This document shows, piece after piece, positions 10,967 to 22,477 of a stretch of 64,000 bases of DNA (its first letter is position 1; each line of letters opens with the position of its first letter). Made by a program: the position numbers and the translations under genes. Below the pieces are notes generated by a model, which ran no database searches, was not told where the DNA came from, and saw only the letters and a list, made by a program, of their open reading frames with translations. The stretch lies in NCBI GenBank assembly GCA_009823505.1, contig VZQC01000396.1:741321-805320 (forward strand), given 5' to 3'. Origin of the DNA: Rhizomys pruinosus (lineage: Eukaryota; Chordata; Mammalia; Rodentia; Spalacidae).

Positions 10967-11655
10967 AGAATCCAGGGGCTTTTCCAAGATGGCAGCTCCC
11001 AGGGCAGTGGGTGCATTCTGAGCAGCTAAGGGCAAAGTTGGGGAGGGGGACTTAGGGGCCCCCAAGAGCACTGGGAAGTGTTGGAGGTGGTCCTAGGGCA
11101 TCTGGATCCTTAGGGACTACAATTTGATGCTATATATTGTCTGAGCCTTTCTCCTACTGAACCCAGGTACAGACCTTGGAGCCTGGCCCTGGAGGATTGG
11201 TCAGTAGGTTATGGGTGGTCTACAGTGGTTCTGTGAGTACATCCCACTGGGTGGGTGATTGGGGTTCACCCCAATTGGATGTGGGGGACTCTGGCTGCAC
11301 TGCAGGGAGGTGTTGTGACCTTCCAGCCCACAGGACCAGGAGTACCTACGGCCCTTGTGTGCGAGTTTCACAGGCTTGGGGGGTTCAGGTCAGCTTGGGT
11401 GTTGTGTAGCTTAGTCCATTGGGCAAACTGTTTGCTGGTTGGGTGAGGGGTGTTGGTCTATACAGTGTTAGGACAGAGTTGAGATTTTGGAGCCTAAAGT
11501 ATCCACACCTATACATCAATTAATAATAAGTCAACAAATGCGGGAAGAATATAACCAAAATCAGGGTCAGCTCAATAACCCCCTAAGCTTCACATTAGAA
11601 CCACTCCTAACAGAGGCTACCCAAATGCCTAAAGCTCAAGGAAAGAAACACTCAG

Positions 11656-12235
11656 GTGCATCCCCACCAAACACTACCACCACTATTCAAGTACTCTCTA
11701 ATGAAGACCCCCTTGGATATAACTCAGGATACAGATCTCAAAAGAACAATTATGAATATGATTAGAAAAATTAAGGAGTTGAGGGAATTTAAGGAGCTTA
11801 TAAACAAGGAAGTCCAGGATCTAAAAGAAGACAGGGCTAAATTGAAAGAGGACAATGATAAATTGTGGAATGAAATAACAAAAGATATAGGAACATTGAA
11901 GGAAATTCAAGTTGAAATGAAAAAAAAAAAAAAGAAGAAATGCAACATTCTACAAACAACTTGGAAGGGATGGAAGAAACTCTTAATAATAGGATGGATG
12001 AAATAGAAAACAGAATGTCGAGATTGGAAGACAATATGAAAGAACTGGATAAATCAAGTAAAGCTTATGAAAATAACAACGAAACACAAGAATGGAGTAA
12101 CCAGGAACTATGGGATACTACAAAAAGACTAAACCTATGAATTATAGGGATAGAAGAGGAAGGAAACTCACAAGATAACGATATGGCTCAGGTCTTCAAC
12201 AAAATTTTAGAAGAAAATTTTGCCAAATTAAAGTG
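11656..12235 (+). pseudogene. HAL1/L1 ORF1 remnant
   Basis: The frame from 11656 encodes a charged coiled coil (ELREFKELINKEVQDLKED). It runs into an A-run near 11925, where the frame shifts to 11940-12140 (RMDEIENRMSRLEDNMKEL). A stop at 12138 follows, and then the IIGIEEEGN stretch, which corresponds to the conserved start of the ORF1p RNA-binding region. Frameshift and stops make it non-functional. In an intact element ORF1p is an RNA-binding trimer. Confidence 0.75.
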
Positions 12236-12399
12236 AGAGATACCTATACAAGTATTAGAGGCATATTGAACACCAAGCAGACAGAACCAGAACAGAAATT
12301 CTCCATGCCATAACATAGTAAAAACACAGGATGTTTGAAGCAAAGAAAGGATACTGAGGGCTGCAAAAGAAAAACAAGTTACCTAGAAAAGAAAACCTA

Positions 12400-12985
12400 T
12401 CAGAATTACGGCTAATTTTTCAATGCAGACGATAAAAGCCAGAATAGCCTGATCTAAAATATTCCCGGTTCTAAAAGACTATAGATGCCAATCCAGAGTA
12501 CTTTATCCAGAGAAAAATGTGTCTAGTATAATTGAAGGAGAAAGGAAAATGTTCCATGATATAAATAAGTTGAAAGAATTCCTCTCCAATAAGCCATCCC
12601 TGCAGAGGATACTTCAAGTAATACAAAGAACAGAGGACAGGGATGACTATCACCAATCAACAGCAGAAAACAAATGATACAACCACAACAGAAATAAAAA
12701 CCTAGGGTAAGAATGTACTAGAAACCAAAATGATTGGAAGCAATTTAATTCTCTCAACAAGTTTTAAATATCAATGGACTGAATTCTCCAATTAAGAGAC
12801 ATAGACTAGTAGAATGGATTAAGAAATAAACGCATCTTTTTTTTTTTCTTGTCTCTAAGAAACTTACCTCACCTTAAAGATGGATATCATGTGAAGGTGA
12901 AAGGAGGGTAAAAAATAATACAAGTAAATGGCACTAAGAAAGAAGGAGGAGTCGCTGCATTAATACTAGATAAAATAGAATTCAA
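12400..12985 (+). pseudogene. truncated ORF2 (endonuclease start) of the half-LINE
   Basis: Segments such as aatatcaatggactgaattc and agacatagactagtagaatg match the first part of L1 ORF2. The resemblance ends abruptly at about 12985. Stops occur in all frames. Confidence 0.6.
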
Positions 12986-13887
12986 GGCCTTTGGTTGTAT
13001 TTTGTATGTGGGAATATTTGATCAGTAGGTGGAACATCTTTGGGGCAGATAGGCTTTTTGCCAGGCCTACGTAGTGCATTTCTGAATATCTGGAAAGATT
13101 TGCTTGGCCAGAGCCTGCCCTAGGACTGGTAGGACCACTTTAAGGTTTTTATTTTGTGGTGATGTGTTTGGGGGGACTGCCCATTCATCTGGAGGGTATA
13201 AATATTGCAAAGTTTAGTAGAAAATAAGGTACTTGTACTGGATTGAAGTGGTTAAATGTTTCTAGAGTGGAATGGTATAAACACTAAAACTAGTTTGCTA
13301 ATGGTCTAAATGGGGTTATAACCACACAAGGTTGTGGTTGGTTTCCAGTCCATTCCTGGCCTGACTGGACTTCCAGTTGTAGATTTGGATTAAAGGGGTA
13401 TAGACAAGTAATGGGTTACCCTTGACTACTGAAAGATATTTTTTGATCTCTGTCTATTATGCAAGTGTTACTTTTGATATCTGTTCCACCCATTTCAAGA
13501 TAACTTGACCCAAGGAAAGCTAGGTTTACTTCCCTGAACCAGCAGCATGCAGCCCAGGAGACAGTTTAGACGGACTTGGTAAATTTTTTTCAGCTTAATT
13601 CTGGTCAGTAGGTATGTTCCCTGTTGTTGGAAAACTACAAACCAGGATATGGGGTTTGGGAAAGTAAAGAGACTACTTCTGTTTGTAGTAAATAATTTAT
13701 ATTTAAGATATGCCTAAAATTGTTTAAATTTCTCTTATCAGCTTTGCCTGCTTATCCTATGGTGTTAAATTTCTTCCAGTCAATGTTTATGTAAGGTTTC
13801 TTAGGCTTTTCTTCAAGCTTTACCTTAATATGATACAGTAATTAAAAGTATCAGATTGGTGTAACTTAACTTTTTTGGATACTTAAC

Positions 13888-14345
13888 GCCCATACCTAAC
13901 GCTTATACCAATTTGACCAAGGGATTTAAGGAACAATTTGCCCTTTGAGGTCAATTGGTCCCAGGGGATTTTGGATAGGTGCATCTCTTAAAATGTTCTG
14001 CAATGGTGAGTCACCAGGCTTCCTGTGTGGGAAGGTTTTGGAGATCCATTAACAGAACCCCAGCCAGTGTCCAGTCTATAAAGAGGAAGCTCAGCATAGA
14101 GGAAAGTCACCTCATGCTCCAAAGGGAAGCCTGGTCTAGCAAGACCTGACCTTGTCCTCGGTAGATGGAACTGGGTAGGAGGGGCCAGAAGGAGCCAGGC
14201 ACTCCCCCTCCCCTTGAAAACCCGAGTCCCCCCTGAAGACCAGAACTTCAAATGGCCTTGAGAAAACAAAGTTTGATTAATCTGGGCTAATTATGTGGAC
14301 TTAAATACCCAAAAAGAAAGTATATCCAAAAGATAAATAGTCAAC
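13888..14345 (+). repeat. L1/HAL1 3' UTR segment, second copy
   Basis: Partner of 7857-8290, similar at perhaps three quarters of sites by eye, with the same order of matching blocks. Confidence 0.7.
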
Positions 14346-15321
14346 ATACTTCTTTTAAAGCTGGAAAAGTCCCTCCAGATATTGGGCATAAAGTTATATG
14401 AAATAATGTTAAACAGGCACAAAAACCTTACATCTGGGTCTTGATTAACAGAGTAGGGTCACACCACAGGACAAGTCCACTATTGTTGTCAATTAATGCT
14501 CAATAATAAAATTTTCTCTTTCTTTCTAGCAACTATCTAAGTGGAAACTCATATCTTGACTATTAAAATGCCTGGGAAGCAGATCCAGAGTCCAGACATC
14601 ATGGCCAAATGAACAGAAGGAGAAGCTTAATAAACGGATGCTGTGAAACCCCTGGTCAAGAAATTCTAATGGACTTTTAAGTTGGACATTGGAATTCACC
14701 CTGTTCTTACTTCCCCTGGTTCCCTGCTTAGATCATGTACCTAACTACTCCTGCCTTCACTTCACTTTCACGGGGGCCAGTCAAGGATTTTCCCCTCTAT
14801 ATTTATGCTTGGGGGTCTTTAGATTGACCCTCTGAATGGGGGATACCCCAGTTGCCACACCAACGTCCCTTTTCAGCATGGAAGAAGTCAGAGCAGTCGG
14901 CGTCCTGCTTCCCTTCTGGCAATTGGGGTAACCCTTTTCAGAGGGTAACATAACTAAACAGGAGCTAGAAACTGACTAGGCAGTTTAGGGATGAGACCCA
15001 CCCCCCAAAGTAACCAGACTCTTTCTCAGCTGAGAACTCAAGGCTTCCTGGACCAGCCAGTAAACACGTATCCTTCTGGTAGCCCTGAAAAAGCAGGAAA
15101 AGAAGAAAGAAAAGAAAGGAATAAAGGAAAAGGGGAAAAAAAGAGAATTACATAGCAAGACTTGCAGATTGATTCTTTATTTCACCAGAAAAGAAATGGA
15201 AATTTCCCTTTCTTTTCTTTTTTTTCTGCTTTGTTTTGTTATTGTCATTTTGTATTATTTCCATTTTCCTTTGAAAAGAAAAAAAATAAAAATAAGTAAA
15301 CAACAGCAACAAAAGAACTCA

Positions 15322-15532
15322 GGGGCTAGAGAGATTGCTCAGTGGTTAAGCACACTGGCTGCTCTTGCAGAGGCCCCAGGTTTTGTTGCCAGCACCCACA
15401 AGGGAGCAAACAATCACCTGTAACTCCAGTTCTAGGGAATCCAGTGCCCTCTTCTGACCTCCATAGGCACTGTATGACATGGGTACACTTACACACATGC
15501 AGGCAATATATTCATACACATAAAAATAAGAG
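15322..15532 (+). mobile_element. B2 SINE (older, short form)
   Basis: Head aggggctagagagattgctc, B2 body without the internal duplication, and tail tattcatacacataaaaata. Confidence 0.82.
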
Positions 15533-15654
15533 TCCATCCATTGAATCCATCCATTAGGTGAGAACCCTTGTGATATTCTTGTCTCCAGAGACGCCCTAGC
15601 GAATGCACCAGAGGTATGCAGAGGTATGCTTCACTAATCCCCTAGGCACTTTCT

Positions 15655-16072
15655 TAGATTTATTTTTTATTTTTCTTGATTATGAATACATGTCTGTGTA
15701 TGTGCTCATGAGTGCAGGCACTTGTGGAGCTCAGATGCAGTGGATCTGCGTACGTGCTCATGAGTGCAGGCACTTGTGGAGCTCAGATGCAGTGGATCTG
15801 TGTATGTGCTCATGGGTGCAGGCACCTGTGGAGCTCAGATGCAGTGGATCTGCGTATGTGCTCATGGGTGCAGGCACCTGTGGAGCTCAGATGCAGTGGA
15901 TCTGTGTATGTGCTCATGGGTGCAGGCACCTGTGGAGCTCAGATGCAGTGGATCCCCTGGAGCTGGAGCTGTAGATAGTTGTGTGCTGCCAGACACAGTG
16001 CTGGAAATGGAACTTGGGACCTCTGGTAGAATATGATCTCCTGGGGGCCTAACATCTCTCCAGCTCCCAAGA
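15655..16072 (-). mobile_element. B3/B2-type SINE containing a minisatellite
   Basis: The left end has the T-rich tail and tgtctgtgtatgtgctcatg. The right end has cccctggagctggagctgta and the head complement acatctctccagctccc. Between them the SINE is expanded by the 52-bp array 15702-15961. Confidence 0.75.
15702..15961. repeat. 52-bp tandem repeat, five units
   Basis: gtgctcatg recurs at 15702, 15754, 15806, 15858 and 15910, exactly 52 bp apart. Units differ at a few sites. The open frames across the array come from its lack of stop codons. Confidence 0.95.
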
Positions 16073-17769
16073 TTACTCATTTAAGCCCTGTGACAAGTCC
16101 AGGAAGGAGATCATCACTCCTGTTGTGCAGAGGAGCGCTGGCTGGTGTGACAGTTAATATGGATTGTCACCTTCACAGGGTCTAGAATCACCTAGGGGTC
16201 TAGCCTCTGGGAGTGCCCAGAAGGGATTATCTACATTAGGCTGACTGAGATGGGAAGACTCACTTTAACTGTAGGCTTTTAACCACTGAGCCATCTCTCC
16301 TGCTCTCCCTCAGCATTCAGTTACCCATCACTGGGGGGGGGCACACTTCACAGCGACTGAGGCCTGTTCTGGGGCCAGGCCAAGGCCCACTGTGTGTTTT
16401 AAGGAAAAGATCCTCTAAAGACATTACCCTTTGTGCCCAGGATCTAGCTTATATTCGGGCATAGACTGGGCAATAGGGAGGGAAAGGGGACAGAGTGATG
16501 GCCCTGTTAGCTCTCCTAGTGTCCTGCTGCCAGTTTTGTGCTGCTGGACAGGTGGGAGGACCCCCCACATCTGCAGAGGGCTGGTCTGGGTAACTTAGGA
16601 GAATGCAGAGAACTGACACAGCAAGGCACACACAGATGGAGCTGGTCACCAAATGGGGCCTTCCCTTGAAGAACAAAGGCAAAGAAAATTGGCTCACCAA
16701 CAGGAATTAAGTGGTAACAATACACTGCACAGAAATCAAGATCAGTTTGAAACTGGCTCACTCAGAAAAATATAGGATTCTGAAGAGGAAAACTGAATTA
16801 TGTGAGGCCTTTGAATAGCGGCATTTTCCTTTAAAGGCTTCTGTGAAAGGATTTTAGTGCGTATAGAAATTCAGTAAAAGTGAAGCCCAGCTTAGGCTCC
16901 CCTCTTCACACTCCAAGTCTCCTGGAAGTCTCTCTGTAGACACTGCATACCCAGTGGACTGTATCTTTGTGTGTGTACACATGTTCAAGTTTGTATGTGT
17001 GTGCATGTGTGCATGTGCGTAGTCGCGTGTGTGCACACGTGCACATAGTCACATCAACATGAACGCCAGAGTCTAGCCCATTTCAGACTTCAGATTTACT
17101 CAGCCTGGTTCCAACTCCAGCAATGGCTCCCCTGCACCCCCTTCTCCAACTTGTCCTGGGCTCCAACCCCAGTGGCACCTTCCCCCTTGCACCCCTCTCC
17201 TCCAGCCCCTGTGTCCACCCACGCAGATAGCATTTTCAGGAAGAATTCAGTAAGGCTTTGTGCTCGTCACTTTTGGGTTATTTGACAGGAGCCTGGGAAC
17301 CAGAGACAAACCGTCCTAGGTCAAGAATACTGAGGGGTGGATTAGGACAGAGTCTGGGTTGTGTAGGGTCACAGAGAGGACAGATGTGCACTAGAATGTG
17401 GAGGGAGAACGCTGGAGGAAGAGCGTGTGTCTGAAGGGACTGAGAGGCTTTATTAAGTTGCAGTACCCTGAAATAGCTGGCCGTGGGCTGAAGGCCCTCC
17501 AGAGGCATGTCTGCAAGAGGGTGTGGTGAGGGGCTGGCCCTTCAGACAAAGCCCAGCAGCTCATGGAGGGACATGGGGTGCAGTGGGGAGGCACCAATAT
17601 CTCGACCTCTATCACTCACCCCCTGACCTCCTGTTGATGCCTCCATTGACAGAATCCCAAGCAATCCAGGGTCAGCAGAGCCCAACGGTGCAGCCCCTGA
17701 AGGTCAGCCAGGTGGGCAGGACAGAGCAGGAAGCACATTTTAGAAGGGCAGGCAGGGGATATCCTCTTG
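16073..17769. other. mostly unassigned DNA
   Basis: 16275-16308 is the 5' head of an antisense B2/B3 (aaccactgagccatctctcc). 16150-16270 resembles an old interspersed repeat I cannot name. 16965-17056 is TG/CA-rich with alternating purines and pyrimidines. The rest shows nothing recognisable. Confidence 0.4.
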
Positions 17770-18455
17770 TGTTAGTTACTGTTCTTGTTGCTGTGACAAA
17801 ATCCCTTTCCAGAAACAACTTAAGTATGTTTACTCTGATGTGCTAGATACCTTCAGTCATCATCTTTGCACACCCGAGGAGAGAGAGCCTCAGTTGGGGA
17901 ATTACCTGTCAGATTTGCCCATGGCCATTATCTGTGAGGCATTTTCTTAATTGCCAATTGCTGTGGGAGAGCCCACCCCCTGGCAGGTGGTTGTGGGCTG
18001 CATAAGAAAGCAGGCTGAACATGGGCCAGAGGAACAAGCCAGGGAGCAGCGTTCCTCCATGGCCATTTCCCGAGCTCCAGCCCTGGCTCCCCACCACGAT
18101 AATGACTGTGCTGTAGGTGAAAGAAACCCTTTCCTCCCCAAATTGGCTTTGGCAGCGATTTATCACAATAGAAAGTAACTAGGACATCGGGCTCACGGCT
18201 GCAGGCAGTGCTCTCATCCCAGTGGAAGACCTGGGGAGAAGGTGCTTGGCAGGAGAGGGAGGCTGGCTGGTCGCGTTGCCTCCACAGTCAGGAAGCAGAG
18301 AGTGAACAGGAAGGCCTGCCCCTCAGTGATCACTTCCTCTAGCAAGTCTCCACAACCTCCCAAAGGTTCTCAACCCTTCCCAAACAGTGCAGCCAGCTGG
18401 GGACCAAGTGTTCAAACACTGCCTCGGGTCCATTGCATATTCAAACCACAACAGC
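17770..18455 (-). mobile_element. MaLR (MT-type) solo LTR, interrupted
   Basis: 17770-17824 (gttagttactgttcttgttg) matches the left end of the antisense LTRs at 4059 and 6041. 18181-18455 matches their right half and ends near caaaccacaaca. The gap is filled by another repeat (17825-18180). Confidence 0.6.
17825..18180 (+). mobile_element. rodent medium-reiteration repeat, forward copy
   Basis: It contains ctttcctccccaaattggct and gtgggagagcccaccccctg. It is the reverse complement of the family at 19381-19985. I recall such units as common in rodents but will not commit to a family name. Confidence 0.55.
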
Positions 18456-19380
18456 AGTCCAGGGTCATTTCCCAGAGGCCACAGCCTCTTGGTCTCCAGC
18501 CAAGTGCAGCCATTATAGGACACAACTTCTCTGGCCAATTTCAAAGCCCCACTTCCTGCTGGGAATATGCATTTGAACAAAGCCTTTATTCTTTGTTCCA
18601 ACAGCAGGGCTGGAATTTAAAAAGCTTCATTTTCAAGACTGGCTGGCTTTGGTCTAACTTGGAACTTACATTTTTTTGTTTTGAATCAAATAAATTATTT
18701 AAATGTCGCATTTCCATGATAAGCAAAAAAAAATTTTTTTTTTTTAGCCCCTCTCCCCAATATTCGTACTCAGCATGTAAGTCCCATCCTGTGGCCAGCT
18801 CTTCAAGCCCTATTTAAAAGCTTCATCTGTTCTGTTCTTTGTCTCTTTAGGGTGTCAGTTTTGCTTGTGGGCAGGCTATAGAGAGGGCCTATCTGATGTC
18901 GCATTTCCTGGAGGACATACTATTCTTGAGCAGCGTGCCTGTCTTGGACACCTGCTTCCAGACTTGGCACCACCATGTGCTTTGCATCTGGTTTCCTGAC
19001 GATGCTGTTTTTGTCTTGCCTCCACGTCTTCCCCTCCTTTCTTTCCTCTGGAAGGTCTCTTGTCTCAGAACAGCTTTTGGTCCCCTTGGCTGCACCAGTT
19101 CCCAGCCCCAAGCCTGTATTCCACTTTTTGTTTCAAATTCCTTTCGCATTTCCTGCCCTTTCCAACCAGGACTGCTGGTCAGCATTTGCTGACCTTGGAA
19201 GTTACACCTGCTCTGTACTGCCCTAGGGCGAGTGTGTCTTTGGGGGACAGCCAAGTCCAGGTCTGCGTGCCTTGGGGCCCGGGTGTCAGGAGGCAGTGGG
19301 TTGCTCATGGAAAGCCCTTCTGAAATGGAGGAAGTATTTTCCCATAATCAGGAAGTGAGCTCAGAAAGGCTGTGGTATCA
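18456..19380. other. unassigned DNA
   Basis: AT-rich at 18640-18780, otherwise featureless. Open frames on both strands have no supporting signals. Confidence 0.35.
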
Positions 19381-19985
19381 CTGTTCTATTTAGCCTCTGT
19401 TGCTGTGATAAAAACACTGATCAAAACCACCTTGGGAGGAAAGGGTTTATTTGGCTTATAGCACAGTTTGTCATCAAAGGAAGCCATGGCAGGAACTTGG
19501 GACAGGAAACTGGAGCCCAGACCATGGAAGAACTCTGCTTACTGGCTCGCTCCCCTGGCCTGTGCTCGGCTTTCTTTCTTTCTTGCTTTCTTTTTTTTTA
19601 CATGTATGAATGTACTGTCTGCATGTAGGTAGGTGCACCGTGTCATGCGATGCCTCGGAGGAAGTCAAAAGAGGGCATCAGATTCCCCTGGAACTGGAGT
19701 TAAAGACCGTTCTTTGCCACCATGTGGGTGCTGGGAGTCGAACCCAGGTCCTCTACAAGAGTAGCTGGTGCTCTTAACCACTGAGCCATCTCTCCAGCCC
19801 CTCAGCTTGCTTTCTTATACAATACAGGACAACCTGTCCCAGGGTGGCACTGCCCATGGTGGGCTGGGCCCTCCCGCATCACTCAACAATCAAGAAGATG
19901 CCCCACAGACATGGCCACAAGCCAGTCCAATGGAGAAAATTTCTCAATGAGGTTTGCTCTACCCAGGTGTGTCAGTTGACAACTG
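19381..19985 (-). mobile_element. rodent medium-reiteration repeat, reverse copy, split by B2
   Basis: The left part has ttgctgtgataaaaacactg and ggaggaaagggtttatttgg. The right part has gtgggctgggccctcccgca. A B2 lies between them. It is the antisense counterpart of 17825-18180. Confidence 0.6.
19589..19799 (-). mobile_element. B2 SINE nested in the repeat
   Basis: T-run, atgaatgtactgtctgcatg, body, and head complement gagccatctctccagcccc. A cttgctttct duplication flanks it. Confidence 0.88.
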
Positions 19986-20635
19986 AAGCTGTCCAGCACA
20001 CCCCTGACTTACACAGGTGGGTCAGTTCGGAAACAAAGATCAGAGACTGTCTGGCCTATGTGGCTTCCATACAAATAAATAACAAATAGAAACAATATAA
20101 TATGGCTATTCTCTCTAGACAGAATGAGCTAACTTCTATACCAAATATTCCAAATGTTCAAATGAAGTTGTATAGTAGGAAACCTTCTATTGTTAAAGGG
20201 CTACAGGGCCTAGCGGAAGGGTATGACAGCCAGCCTTGTCTGATGTCTGGTAGGAAAAGATGCAATGTTATGTTTGCCTCTCAGATAAGTGGTTAGTTTG
20301 GGGCCTTTGCTCAAACTTACTGAACAAAACAACTAATTTAGGCCCAAGAGCAACGTGGGGAAAAAAAAAAAATCAGAATCCTTTAGTCCTGAAAGATGGG
20401 TGTGAAAGCAAGAGCACTGTGCACACAGGGGACGCACTCCCAGGCACCACTGGGGGGGTCGAAGCTGCTGTCAGTTGGCTTTTCTGCAAGGAGACAGCAA
20501 CTGTCTCTCCATCAGATACCTGGTCCCTGCTTCCCCCCTTGTCGGGGGGTGAAGGTGTGCAGCCCTCCCCTCTGCCTCCAAGAGTACTCCCAGGGGAGAG
20601 CCCTCTCCCTGGGCAGTGCAGCCAGGGTTCTGCAG
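19986..20635. other. unassigned DNA
   Basis: Nothing recognised. Confidence 0.35.
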
Positions 20636-20770
20636 GAGTGTATGTGTATTGCCTGCACCATGTCCTGCAATGACCACAGAGGTCAGAAGAGGCATCACGG
20701 GATCCCCTGGAACCCAGGTCTTCTGCTAGAGTAACCAGTGCTCTTAACTGTGGTGCCATCTCTCCAGCCC
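20636..20770 (-). mobile_element. B3/B2-type SINE fragment
   Basis: Antisense body with cacagaggtcagaagaggca and head complement gtgccatctctccagccc. Confidence 0.75.
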
Positions 20771-20959
20771 AGAACTTGTTTCTTAAAATCTGGCTTTGAG
20801 CTCAGAAGTTGGCATGTGGCTCCCGATAGGACTGCAAGTTATGATCCAAAGGGAGAAACACTTGCAGAAGCTGCATCACGTCCAGGTAGAGGCATGCCGT
20901 AGACGTGTGTGTGCACCAGTGCAGATACTGGTGCCTTCAGCAATCATTCTCCAGCTTAG

Positions 20960-21165
20960 TTTTTTTTTTAAATCTAATTTATTTTATTGTGTGTATATGC
21001 ACATATGTGTGGGAGCATGCATGCCACCGTGCTGTGGAGTTCAGAGGTGAAAGGGTGACAGATGCAAGTCTGTTCTCTTCCTACCATGTGAGACGTGGGA
21101 ATCCAATTCAGGCTGTCAAACTTAGTGACAAGCACCTTTCCCAGCTGTTCCATCTTGCAAACCCT
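20960..21165 (-). mobile_element. B3-type SINE, diverged
   Basis: T-run, tgtgtgtatatgcacatatg, then a degenerate B3 body. Confidence 0.55.
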
Positions 21166-21167
21166 TA

Positions 21168-21925
21168 TTTTTTGAGACAGGGTCTCTGACTGAGCCTGGA
21201 GCACACCAGTTTGGCAAGACTGGCTGGCTGCAGGCCCCAGGGACCCTGCTGCCTCCACCTCCCCAGGGACCCTGCTGCCTCCACCTCCCCAGGGACCCTG
21301 CTGCCTCCACCTCCACAGGGACCCCGCTGCCTCCACCTCCCCAGGGACCCCCCTGCCTCCACCTCCCCAGGGACCCCGCTGCCTCCACCTCCCCAGGGAA
21401 CCCCCTGCCTCCACCTCCCCAGGGATCTCCTGCCTCCACCTCCCCAGGGACCCTCCTGCCTCCACCTCCCCAGGGACCCCCCTGCCTCCACCTCCCCAGG
21501 GACCCCCCTGCCTCCACCTCCCCAGGGACCCCCCTGCCTCCACCTCCCCAGGGATCCCCTGCCTCCACCTCCCCAGGGACCCTCCTGCCTCCACCTCCCC
21601 AGGGACCCCCCTGCCTCTACCTCCCCAGGGACCCTGCTGCCTTCACCTTCCCATGGACCCTCCTGCCTCCACCTCCCCAGGAACCCCCTGCCTCCACCTC
21701 CCCAGGGACCCCCTGCCTCCACCTCCCCAGGGACCCTCCGGCCTCCACCTCTCCAGGACCCTCCGGCCTCCACCTCCCCAGGGACCCGCCTGCCTCCACC
21801 TCCCCAGTGCTCGGGTGTCGCCTGCGTGCCCGGGCCTGGCTTTGCTTTGCATAGGTGCTGGGAATCCCAACTCCGGTCATCAAGCTTGTGTTATTTACCG
21901 ACTGAGCCACATCTCTCTGGCCGTC
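21168..21925 (-). mobile_element. B4 SINE expanded by an internal minisatellite
   Basis: 21168-21234 is the antisense B4 start (tttttgagacagggtctctg, then actggctggctgcaggcccc). 21807-21925 is its other end, with a head complement gactgagccacatctctctg. The 26-bp array 21235-21806 sits between them and its unit matches the B4 segment found at that place. Confidence 0.75.
21235..21806. repeat. 26-bp GC-rich minisatellite, about 22 units
   Basis: The core ccccaggga-ccc-ctgcctccacct repeats every 26 bp at the left (21239, 21265, 21291, 21317), with some 24-25-bp units further right. One strand is strongly pyrimidine-rich. The 242-codon frame across it is a proline-rich artefact. Confidence 0.97.
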
Positions 21926-22477
21926 AGTTCAAGTTTTAAATAAAATCCATTTACAGTGGAGATAGATATGTTTGAATGGCAGTTTTCCTAAGGAAAGTAT
22001 AAACACACTAAGAAGAACCTGGCAGAGCCCCTGAGCCAGGGCAAGGGCAAGACTTGTGGCCTATCCAGAGCCACAGTGGTATCTTGCAAACTAATAACAG
22101 GAAACACACATCTCTCTTTTAGCCTCTGAGTAGATTTATAGGTGTGGTTCATTTTGGAGGCAAACTGACAATCTCATGGGGGTGTAGAATGAAACTAGGT
22201 TATTACTTTATAAAGAAAAACTAGAACAAATTGCTTTTTAGAAATTTGTTTGGGAAGCCAATAGAGGCCTCCACTCAGTAGCAGACCCTCGAGTGGCCAC
22301 ACTGTTTACTTGGGTGGAAGAGGAAGCTTTGGCGCTACGTAGTGAGCCTGTTTCCTGTGCTCAGCCTCACCCTTTGTCAGAGACACACGCTTCCCCTGGC
22401 CTCCATCCATGTCTGTCCAAGTGCTGGAGACCTGGTTACCACTCCCCCTTCTTAACATAAAAGCCCACATCCACAGG
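21926..22477. other. unassigned DNA
   Basis: No gene recognised. It lies just past the inferred cleavage site of the minus-strand gene. Confidence 0.4.

Larger units (their letters stand above)
10980..15310 (+). mobile_element. half-LINE (HAL1-like), nearly full length
   Basis: Order of parts: a G-rich leader that starts with an aagatggcagc motif typical of L1 promoters (10984 on), an ORF1 remnant (11656-12235), a truncated ORF2 beginning (about 12400-12985), and then a 3' region (12986 on). The 3' region includes 13888-14345, homologous to the 3' UTR of the L1 at 7117. The ORF2 part stops within the endonuclease region and I find no reverse transcriptase motif. That architecture is what defines HAL1 elements, which move with the enzymes of full L1s. 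The exact 3' limit is uncertain. Confidence 0.6.

Noticed and set aside
15603..16036. Cys/Trp-rich repeat protein of about 120 residues
   Set aside because: It is the 52-bp tandem repeat inside a B3/B2 SINE, read in three frames.
18242..18817. 191-codon plus-strand frame
   Set aside because: The first third is an antisense MaLR LTR and the rest has no protein-like composition.
21211..21939. 242-codon proline-rich frame and the opposite glycine-rich frames of about 200 codons
   Set aside because: Produced by the 26-bp minisatellite inside a B4 SINE. All six frames are biased and largely open.
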